A stretch of DNA of 14,191 nt from the NCBI GenBank assembly GCA_016294035.1, contig JAEDCT010000033.1, forward strand, positions 1 through 14,191, in the 5' to 3' direction. This DNA comes from Treponema sp. (GTDB taxonomy: Bacteria; Spirochaetota; Spirochaetia; Treponematales; Treponemataceae). Position numbers and translations under genes: made by a program. Under the pieces are notes generated by a model. The model saw only the letters and a list, made by a program, of their open reading frames with translations. It was not told the origin of the DNA and made no database searches. Of this stretch, positions 1-5,474 are shown piece after piece (position 1 is the first letter of the stretch; each line of letters starts with the position of its first letter).

Positions 1-1
1 T

Positions 2-220
2 CTGAAAGGCAAGAGTAGTCTGATGATATTTGATAAACATGCGAACTTGAAATATGAGTTTGGAAACCGCCATTTCTGGTCAGAAGGGTATTATGTTAGC
101 ACGGTAGGATTAAATGAATCTACAATTAAGAAATATATCCGTGAACAAGAAGCCCACGATATAGCAATGGATAAGGTGACTGAAAAAGAATATGAAGACC
201 CTTTTAAGGGTAGTAAGTAA
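2..220 (+). CDS. tnpA: IS200/IS605-type Y1 transposase TnpA, C-terminal fragment (cut by window edge)
   Basis: The open frame runs in from the left edge (Leu-Lys-Gly-Lys-Ser-Ser, then the Met at 23) to the stop at 218-220. It matches my memory of the end of TnpA proteins: a GNRHFW segment, EGYYVSTVGLN, then a helix with KKYIREQ. In this family the helix carries the nucleophilic tyrosine, here the codon at 134-136, with a conserved Gln four residues later, which is also present. The HUH histidine pair lies in the missing N-terminal part. The enzyme cuts and rejoins single-stranded element ends through a 5'-phosphotyrosine. Nothing in the visible part is broken, so the off-window half decides whether it is active. 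Confidence 0.85.
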   Translation: MKGKSSLMIFDKHANLKYEFGNRHFWSEGYYVSTVGLNESTIKKYIREQEAHDIAMDKVTEKEYEDPFKGSK

Positions 221-333
221 TACAAACGGCCTTTTAAGGGCCTGCGGGTGACAATCTGCAATAGGCTTGAACGTAAGTGAAAGCTTGGGACTTAAGTCTC
301 AGCTTGAGAACCTAGCCTTATAGGCTAAGTGCA
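221..333 (+). other. Structured non-coding tail of the insertion sequence
   Basis: No gene is visible, but the stretch is dense in hairpins. An 11-nt direct repeat (CCTTTTAAGGG) occurs at 200-210, across the end of the transposase gene, and at 230-240; each copy folds on itself. A second-order hairpin spans 281-305: outer arms AAGCT/AGCTT, one bulged T, inner arms GGGACT/AGTCTC. A third has arms TAGCCT (313-318) and AGGCTA (322-327) with a 3-nt loop. Stacked stems just before the element end resemble the layout of transposon-end guide RNAs (omega RNA or reRNA) of TnpB elements, but no tnpB is visible, so this is only a resemblance. Confidence 0.45.
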
Positions 334-356
334 AACCACCCCTTTGAGGGGTGGTT
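334..356 (+). repeat. Right-end hairpin of the IS200/IS605-type element
   Basis: Perfect 10-bp arms (AACCACCCCT at 334-343 and its complement at 347-356) flank a 3-nt loop. It is GC-rich and sits about 115 bp after the transposase stop, where TnpA recognises the right-end imperfect palindrome in this family. No T-run follows on either strand, so a simple intrinsic terminator is less likely. Confidence 0.65.
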
Positions 357-405
357 ATGATTTAGAAAAATGTTATAAAAGTATGTCCCAATTAAACAAT
401 GACAT

Positions 406-912
406 TTATCTATTCCTTACAACGATTCCATGGATGATTCCAATTAATCTCAATACACTAAGCACTAAGAAAGCAATTCCTCCAATTAATGGTTTGTAAG
501 TAAACAAGAAATAACATCCTAAACCTGTAATACCTCCGAGGATAGCAGACCACGTAATAGAAGACACCATATTTCCCCAGGCGCTATCTCCGGTTCTATG
601 TCTAGTAATCTGAATAATCATATCACCAGCGAAATCAAAAGATGAAACATCATCTACATAACTACGATCATCCTGACATCCTGCTTGGCCGATTAAGTTT
701 GATATGATTAGGAATTCAAGAACGCCAAATAATATTGCATACATTACCACCATGTCTTTATCGTCAAGAGATGAAAAAATGACAATACAAAGAAGGATAC
801 GAGCTAATTGATAGATAATTCCAAAAATTTTATTTGGCCAATAAAACTTCATTGTTATAAATGAAAATAATTCGATTCCTAATATAATACCTATAAAATA
901 AAGAACTTCCAT
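406..912 (-). CDS. Small multi-pass membrane protein of unknown family (168 aa)
   Basis: I do not recognise the family. Five hydrophobic segments can be read at about residues 3-21, 29-47, 54-75, 117-138 and 141-164. A polar, acidic loop at about 76-116 contains GCQDDRS, DFAGD and TRHRTGDSAWGN. The start is well supported: AAGGAGGTG at 917-925 is spaced 4 nt from the ATG. It lies 22 bp downstream of the 37-codon membrane peptide gene on the same strand, so the two are probably co-transcribed. Base composition is more AT-rich than the neighbouring priA. Position between a transposon end and priA suggests accessory DNA. No catalytic motif is seen. Confidence 0.75.
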   Translation of the reverse strand: MEVLYFIGIILGIELFSFITMKFYWPNKIFGIIYQLARILLCIVIFSSLDDKDMVVMYAILFGVLEFLIISNLIGQAGCQDDRSYVDDVSSFDFAGDMIIQITRHRTGDSAWGNMVSSITWSAILGGITGLGCYFLFTYKPLIGGIAFLVLSVLRLIGIIHGIVVRNR

Positions 913-934
913 GTTACACCTCCTTATAAACTTA

Positions 935-1048
935 TTAAAAGAATAATTGTTTTATACCTTCGTATATTGCAAAACAAAATCCAAAAGCAAAGGCAAGCAT
1001 TCCTAATACACCTGCCACAATCTTAAAAAACTCACTAACTTTAAGCAT
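935..1048 (-). CDS. Small single-pass membrane peptide (37 aa)
   Basis: This short reading frame starts with MLKVSEFFKI, continues through a glycine- and phenylalanine-rich hydrophobic stretch (about residues 9-29, including GVLGMLAFAFGF) and ends in KQLFF before TAA. A strong ribosome binding site, GGAGGTT (complement of 1055-1061), is spaced 6 nt from the ATG. The next gene, a 168-residue membrane protein, has an equally strong site 22 bp after this stop. The charged N-terminus and single membrane span fit a small membrane regulator, a subunit of the downstream protein or a toxin-like peptide; the sequence does not decide. It is preceded by the inverted-repeat chain at 1075-1154, which would lie in its leader. 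Confidence 0.65.
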   Translation of the reverse strand: MLKVSEFFKIVAGVLGMLAFAFGFCFAIYEGIKQLFF

Positions 1049-1074
1049 AAACTTAACCTCCGAAATAACTTCCT

Positions 1075-1154
1075 AATTCATCGCAAGCTAACGAAGTGTC
1101 GCTTGCGATGAATTTAGTTTGACAGAACTAAATTCATGGTATACCATGAATTTA
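1075..1154. repeat. Chain of three overlapping inverted repeats
   Basis: Three stems share arms. The first pairs 1075-1088 with 1101-1114 (14 bp perfect, 12-nt loop). The second pairs 1108-1119 with 1126-1137 (12 bp perfect, 6-nt loop). The third is a perfect 26-bp palindrome at 1129-1154 centred on GGTATACC. All are built on the heptamer AATTCAT in alternating orientation (1075-1081, 1108-1114 inverted, 1131-1137, 1146-1152 inverted). Neighbouring stems therefore exclude one another, as in an attenuator, or the DNA carries several sites for a dimeric regulator. It lies 14 bp or more upstream of the ribosome binding site of the 37-residue peptide gene. No T-tract follows the stems, so they are not intrinsic terminators. 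Confidence 0.7.
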
Positions 1155-1184
1155 TTCAAATATTTCATTGGAGTATTAGTAATC

Positions 1185-1197
1185 AGAAAGGAGGTGA
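1185..1197 (+). promoter_or_regulatory. Full-length Shine-Dalgarno sequence without a clear gene
   Basis: AGAAAGGAGGTGA is complementary over 13 nt to the usual 16S rRNA 3' tail. At normal spacing downstream there is no ATG, GTG or TTG. The only overlapping starts are GTG at 1194 (20 codons, lying inside the site) and frames that begin upstream of it at 1136 and 1146. It may be the leftover start of a deleted plus-strand gene or a regulatory RNA element. Confidence 0.4.
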
Positions 1198-1224
1198 AGA
1201 CTTTTATATTACAGTTAGAAACAA

Positions 1225-1247
1225 GTAAAAATCAGGGACTGACTTGC
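1225..1247 (-). terminator. Weak candidate terminator after priA
   Basis: On the minus strand, about 20 bp after the priA stop, GTCAG-TCC-CTGAT can form a short stem that runs into TTTTT (complement of 1227-1231). The stem has only about 5-7 bp including one G-T pair, and overlaps the T-run, so this is a tentative call. Confidence 0.25.
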
Positions 1248-1262
1248 CGGCTTTAGTTTTTT

Positions 1263-3278
1263 CTACAGCAGGCTTTGCGGATCTGTGTCGGTTTCTATGT
1301 AGACTGTGCTCTGGGCTTTGTATCCCCATACAAGTTTTTTTGCGGCTTCTATGAGGTTGCTTATGTTTTGGCCTCGTAGCAGAATCTGATATCTGTGGTT
1401 CTGGTTTACTGTCTCAAGCGGGCATTCTGCAGGTCCAAGAATTTCTACTCCTTCAATGCGGAAGTCTGCAAGGAGTTTTGCTGCCTGTGTGCAGGCGCTC
1501 TGGGCATCATTTTTTGATTTTGATCTGAACACAAGTCTCAGGAGTCTTGAGTATGGTGGAAAATTCAGGAGTTTTCTTGTTTCAAGTTCATTTTTGTAGA
1601 ATCCTTCAATATCTCCCTTTACTGCAAATCTGATTGCTTCCCGGTCTGGACTGTAGCTTTGGACAATAACTTTTCCGTCAGGAAAAAACCTTCCGGCTCT
1701 TCCTGCAACCTGGGTAATAAGTGAGAAAGTTTTTTCGCTGGCCCTGAAGTCTGGAAGGTGTAGTGTGGAGTCAGCAAGAATCACTCCCACAAGTTTAAGT
1801 TTTGGAAAATTCAGTCCCTTTGCAACCATTTGGGTTCCAAGCATTATGTCATACATTCCTTTTCTGAATGAACTTACCTTTTCCTGAAATTCTCCCTTTT
1901 TCTGCAGGGAATCAGTGTCCAGTCGAATTGTGGCGGCATTTGGGAATTTTGCCTTGACTTCGTTTTCAATGTATTCAGTTCCGAATCCGCTGTAACCTGT
2001 ATCAAGTGAACCGCATTCAGGGCATTGCTGTGGTGGAGGGCAGACAAATCCGCAGTAGTGGCATCTGAGTCTGTTTTCGCTTATATGGTATGTAAGGGCT
2101 ACTGAACAGTTTCTGCATTTTAGCTCGAATCCGCAGCTTGAGCATCTGTAAAAGTGTGTGAATCCTCTTCTGTTGAGAAATAGAATTGACTGCTTTCCTT
2201 CCTGCTTTGTTTTTTTCATTTCGTCATAGAGTTTTGGTGAGATGCATTCTCCTTGTGTGCCTTCCTGGCTCAGGTTGATGCTTATTATTGAAGGCTGCTT
2301 TCCTCCTGCAAGCCTTTTTGTAAGTGTGTGACAGGCTATTGTTTTGTCCTTCATGGATTTCCATGCTTCCACGCTTGGAGTTGCTGATCCCATGACAAGT
2401 GGAAATGAATTTTTTGTTGACCTGAGCATTGCAATTTGTCTTGCATGGTACCGTGGTGATGATCCTGACTTGTATGATGAATCGTGTTCCTCGTCAATTA
2501 TGATTAGTCCCAGGTCCGGCACCGGGGCAAAGACTGCACTTCTTGCACCCACAACAACCCTTGCTTCTTTTCTTAGGATTCTCTTCCATTCTCCAAGTCT
2601 CTGGCTTGGTGTAAGCTCGCTGTGGAGTACTGCCGCAATCTTTCCAAACCTGTTTACGACGGCTTCAATGACTTGTGGTGTGAGTCCAATTTCGGGAACA
2701 AGGTAGATTACGCCTTTGCCTTGCTGAAGGACTCTTTCTGCTGCTGTGAGAAAAACCTCTGTCTTTCCGGAACCTGTCATCCCATACAGATAGTGGAAGT
2801 TCTGTTTTTTTTCAGTGTTTCCAATATCAAGGATTCCGTCCACTGCCTTAAGCTGTTCCTCGCTTAGTTCTTTTTTTGTGAAGCTTGTCTCGTCCTCTTC
2901 AAATGCAAATCCGGGATTCTGTGTTTCTCTTTTGCCGGATGGAATCATGGTAAACACGCATTCTCCGATTGATGAAATATAGTATGAGCTCATGAACCGG
3001 GCTATTTCGTAGTTTTCCTGAGTAAGAAGAGGCTCTTGGTCCATGTATCTGACAGCATGGCGGATCTTGTCCTGTGACACTTTGCAGGATTCCGGTATTG
3101 TTTGCGAGAATGACACGACAAATCCGGAGATTTTCCGGTTGCCAAATGGAACCTCGACTCTGTGCCCGAAGGGATTTTCCGGGATGAATGAATTCTTTTT
3201 TTCGGTTTCCTCTGGTTCCAGGTATGTGAATGTCTGGTTTAGGGGTACGTTAAGCACCACGTTGATGTATCTGATCAT
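1263..3278 (-). CDS. priA: Primosomal protein N', replication-restart helicase PriA
   Basis: PriA is a 3'-to-5' DNA helicase that recognises abandoned replication forks and reloads the replicative helicase. Its marks are in the expected order: an N-terminal 3'-DNA-binding region (about 1-110), Walker A GMTGSGKTE (166-174), the DEEH box (262-265), GSATPS (297-302), then a zinc-binding insertion. The insertion has paired cysteines at 379/382, 388/391, 406/409 and 419/422. Next come GTQMVAKGLNFP (481-492) and ITQVAGRAGR (521-530). The 671-residue length is close to other bacterial PriA proteins, and nothing is missing. Its ATG overlaps the stop of the uracil-DNA glycosylase gene as ATGA, so translation is probably coupled and no separate strong ribosome binding site is seen. 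It is the last gene of the minus-strand operon. Confidence 0.97.
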   Translation of the reverse strand: MIRYINVVLNVPLNQTFTYLEPEETEKKNSFIPENPFGHRVEVPFGNRKISGFVVSFSQTIPESCKVSQDKIRHAVRYMDQEPLLTQENYEIARFMSSYYISSIGECVFTMIPSGKRETQNPGFAFEEDETSFTKKELSEEQLKAVDGILDIGNTEKKQNFHYLYGMTGSGKTEVFLTAAERVLQQGKGVIYLVPEIGLTPQVIEAVVNRFGKIAAVLHSELTPSQRLGEWKRILRKEARVVVGARSAVFAPVPDLGLIIIDEEHDSSYKSGSSPRYHARQIAMLRSTKNSFPLVMGSATPSVEAWKSMKDKTIACHTLTKRLAGGKQPSIISINLSQEGTQGECISPKLYDEMKKTKQEGKQSILFLNRRGFTHFYRCSSCGFELKCRNCSVALTYHISENRLRCHYCGFVCPPPQQCPECGSLDTGYSGFGTEYIENEVKAKFPNAATIRLDTDSLQKKGEFQEKVSSFRKGMYDIMLGTQMVAKGLNFPKLKLVGVILADSTLHLPDFRASEKTFSLITQVAGRAGRFFPDGKVIVQSYSPDREAIRFAVKGDIEGFYKNELETRKLLNFPPYSRLLRLVFRSKSKNDAQSACTQAAKLLADFRIEGVEILGPAECPLETVNQNHRYQILLRGQNISNLIEAAKKLVWGYKAQSTVYIETDTDPQSLL

Positions 3279-4075
3279 TTTGCCTGCATGAAGAATTCTT
3301 TTGCATATTCAGGGCTTTCTTCCAGAAGCCTTTCCTTGAATTTCTTCAAGTCCTCCCATGCCGGAGCCTTAAGCCGCGGATCATGAATGAGTGATGAAGG
3401 GTGGAATGTTGCCATCATCGGTATTTTGTTCCATGAAAGCCATTGCCCGCGGACGGCATTCATTCCCCTGGATGTATCTGCAAGGCACTGCATTGCCATT
3501 CTTCCCATTGCCAGAATGAATTTCGGCTTTAGTGTATGGATTTGTGCCTGGAGAAAACCCTGGCAGGCGGAAACTTCATCCTGCATTGGGCTTCTTTCGC
3601 GGGGTGTGGTGCATTTCACAAGGTTTGTAATGTATGTGTTTGTTGATCTTGAAAGGCTTATTGCGGCAAGCATTTTGTCCAGAAGTTGTCCTTCCTGGCC
3701 TGAGAATGGTTTTCCCGTAATGTTGTCTTCCTCGCCAGGTGCTTCTCCAATGACAAGAACAAATGGATTTTCAACTCCCTCGCCGGGAACTGTGCTGTTT
3801 CGTGATCTTGAAAGCACGCAGTTGGTGCAGGATGATATTTTGTTTGCAAGAATTTCCAGTTTGGAGATTTCTTCCTCAGCCGTGGAAATTTGCTCTGGCT
3901 TTAGATTGGTTGATTCTGCGTCCTGTGGAATCTGCTCCTGGGTTTCAATGTATTCATAGACATCATCTTCAAAAAGAATGTCATCGTCCTTGAAGGTGGG
4001 TGAGTCGTATCCGTATGCCCAGCATGAGGCTTTTTCCAGCATGGTGTATATGTCTTTTTTTTCTTCGCTAGTCAT
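3275..4075 (-). CDS. Family 4 uracil-DNA glycosylase with iron-sulfur cluster
   Basis: The enzyme removes uracil from DNA as the first step of base-excision repair. The core (about 80-250) shows the family 4 signature GEAPGEED (110-117), the PFSGQEGQLLD segment and the HPSSL motif (225-229). It also has four cysteines placed as in 4Fe-4S family members: C83/C86 as CxxC, then C155 and C171 with 15 residues between. About 75 N-terminal residues, rich in Asp and Glu, precede the core; they are an extension compared with the roughly 200-residue thermophile enzymes, and their role is unknown. The ATG is preceded by GGAAAGGA at a 6-7 nt spacing. The gene begins 33 bp after the glycosyltransferase stop and its end overlaps priA by ATGA. 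Confidence 0.92.
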   Translation of the reverse strand: MTSEEKKDIYTMLEKASCWAYGYDSPTFKDDDILFEDDVYEYIETQEQIPQDAESTNLKPEQISTAEEEISKLEILANKISSCTNCVLSRSRNSTVPGEGVENPFVLVIGEAPGEEDNITGKPFSGQEGQLLDKMLAAISLSRSTNTYITNLVKCTTPRERSPMQDEVSACQGFLQAQIHTLKPKFILAMGRMAMQCLADTSRGMNAVRGQWLSWNKIPMMATFHPSSLIHDPRLKAPAWEDLKKFKERLLEESPEYAKEFFMQAK

Positions 4076-4108
4076 CTTAATTCCTTTCCAATAGAGTCTT
4101 TGCGGGAA

Positions 4109-5359
4109 TCAGTTTTCCTTGTTCTTGTGGAAACTCCATCGCTTGTATGGACCGTTTTTTATAGCCTCAACATAGCATTCAATGAGTTTTGGAGTCAGTG
4201 ATGAAATCTTCCATTTTGAGCCCCACAGCTGGGCTTCAAGGCTTTTCTGTTTCCAGAGTTTTGAGTCAGTCAGGAGCGACATGGTTTTTTCGGCAAATTC
4301 CATTGTATCATCTTTGACCATGAAACCTCCATTGTCTCCCTGCATGACGTCTATGGTTCCCATCTGGCCAATGGCAACTACCGGAAGTCCGGAAATCATG
4401 GCTTCAATCGTAACAAGTCCCTGTGTTTCAGTCTTGCTTGGGAATGTGAACACGCAAGCCATCTTGTAGAAGTTTATCAGTATGTCACCGTCAATGTATC
4501 CCGTGAAGAATACGCAGTCATCAAGATTTCTTTTCCTGACTATTTCTCTGAGCTCATCAAGATATGGGCCTCCTCCAACAATCAGAAGAACTGCATTGCT
4601 TACAGTCTTTCGAACCTTTTCAAGAACGTCAAACAGGAACGGAATGTTCTTTTCCCTAACGACACGGCCTACAAAGAGCATGATTTTTTTGTCCCTGATT
4701 TGGGGAAGCCTTTTGTATATGCGCTCAACCATTCTTTCATGGTCATCATCACTTATCTGGGTCTTTGAATCTGGTATTCCTGTTGGAAGAATGGTGGATT
4801 CCCTGTTGATTCCGTATTTTGACACAACTTCCTGGATGTTTTTTGTTGGAGTTATGATTTTTGATGCTCTTTTCAGGTAAAATCGAACGACTTCAATTCC
4901 GATTTTCTTGAGGCTTTTTTCGGGAAGGAAAGTCACGTAGTTTACCAGATAGTCTTCCCAGAGTGTGTGGAAGGTGAAGACAAAGGGAATATGCCTGTGC
5001 CTGCTGTAAATTGCACCAAAGTAACCCACGGTCCATTCTGAGTTGATGTGTATGATGTCAGGCTTGAATTCATCCATGGCTTTCTTTACGAAATTCCATT
5101 TGTAGAGTTTGACCATGCGGTCTTCCTTTGAGACTTTTCCCAGGCTTGTGGATGGAATTCTTATGATCTTGAAGGGGAGTGATTCATCTCCTGTTTTTTC
5201 ATCAAAAAATGTGCTTTTCTGCTGGTCTTCAGTATATTCCAGGCATACAACGCATACATGGTGGCCAAGCCTTGAAAGTTCGTGTGCATATGAGTGAACT
5301 GAAACGGCTACTCCATTGATTCTTGGAAAATATGCGTCCGTAAACATTGCTATTTTCAT
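4109..5359 (-). CDS. GT4-family glycosyltransferase, probably diacylglycerol glucosyltransferase type
   Basis: A retaining GT-B fold enzyme that moves a sugar from a nucleotide donor. The N-terminal domain opens MKIAMFTDAYFPRINGVAVS, with HTLWEDY at 131-137. The C-terminal donor domain has GRVVREKN (231-238), VGGGPY (261-266) and the E-x7-E pair E311/E319 in SKTETQGLVTIEAM. The acceptor half resembles the 1,2-diacylglycerol 3-glucosyltransferase group that makes membrane glycolipids, and Treponema species are known for such lipids; substrate is therefore inferred, and other glycans are possible. No Shine-Dalgarno lies before the ATG. A -10-like TAAAAT (complement of 5368-5373) is only 8 bp away, so the transcript leader may be near zero. 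First gene of the operon with the glycosylase and priA. Confidence 0.88.
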   Translation of the reverse strand: MKIAMFTDAYFPRINGVAVSVHSYAHELSRLGHHVCVVCLEYTEDQQKSTFFDEKTGDESLPFKIIRIPSTSLGKVSKEDRMVKLYKWNFVKKAMDEFKPDIIHINSEWTVGYFGAIYSRHRHIPFVFTFHTLWEDYLVNYVTFLPEKSLKKIGIEVVRFYLKRASKIITPTKNIQEVVSKYGINRESTILPTGIPDSKTQISDDDHERMVERIYKRLPQIRDKKIMLFVGRVVREKNIPFLFDVLEKVRKTVSNAVLLIVGGGPYLDELREIVRKRNLDDCVFFTGYIDGDILINFYKMACVFTFPSKTETQGLVTIEAMISGLPVVAIGQMGTIDVMQGDNGGFMVKDDTMEFAEKTMSLLTDSKLWKQKSLEAQLWGSKWKISSLTPKLIECYVEAIKNGPYKRWSFHKNKEN

Positions 5360-5367
5360 ATATTGTC

Positions 5368-5410
5368 ATTTTATTCCATACTTGTTTAATTGGCAAGAAT
5401 CAAGTAAAAT
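5368..5410. promoter_or_regulatory. Overlapping divergent promoters for glycosyltransferase and outer-membrane genes
   Basis: Plus strand: TTGTTT (5382-5387), 17 bp, TAAAAT (5405-5410), giving a leader of about 58 nt before the ATG at 5475. Minus strand: TTGCCA (complement of 5391-5396), 17 bp, TAAAAT (complement of 5368-5373). A second minus-strand pair is TTGATT (complement of 5398-5403), 17 bp, TATGGA (complement of 5375-5380). The -35 elements interleave, so the two polymerases could not bind together. Read by eye only. Confidence 0.4.
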
Positions 5411-5474
5411 CACGTGGAATATTAATTTCTTCTATAAATATAACAATAATGGAGTCCCTTTTGGGGTTGGTATC

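Larger units (their letters stand above)
1..356 (+). mobile_element. Right end of an IS200/IS605-type insertion sequence (left part outside window)
   Basis: The segment holds the 3' end of a Y1 transposase gene, a structured non-coding tail and a perfect hairpin at 334-356. IS200/IS605 elements transpose as single strands and carry subterminal hairpins instead of terminal inverted repeats, which fits this layout. The exact right cleavage site should lie within a few tens of bases after the hairpin but cannot be fixed from one copy. Whether the element also carries tnpB is unknown, because everything upstream of the transposase C-terminus is off the window. Confidence 0.75.

Noticed and set aside
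334..356. The end hairpin considered as an intrinsic terminator
   Set aside because: No T-run follows on either strand, and its place relative to the transposase gene fits a transposon end better.
1074..1081. TAATTCAT here is identical to the repeat unit of the array at 14101-14191
   Set aside because: An 8-bp match in AT-rich DNA is expected by chance over this length; the arrangement (inverted arms against direct tandem units) also differs.
1136..1256. Two short plus-strand frames, 1136-1228 (30 aa) and 1146-1256 (36 aa)
   Set aside because: Both start inside the perfect palindrome with no ribosome binding site, and neither has recognisable content. They are kept only as context for the orphan Shine-Dalgarno.
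3387..3959. A 190-codon plus-strand frame opposite the uracil-DNA glycosylase
   Set aside because: The minus strand carries all family 4 glycosylase motifs; the reverse frame is an uninformative shadow.
5316..5474. An upstream extension of the first barrel gene to an ATG at 5316
   Set aside because: It would overlap the glycosyltransferase start and promoter region and place the signal peptide 53 residues inside the protein.
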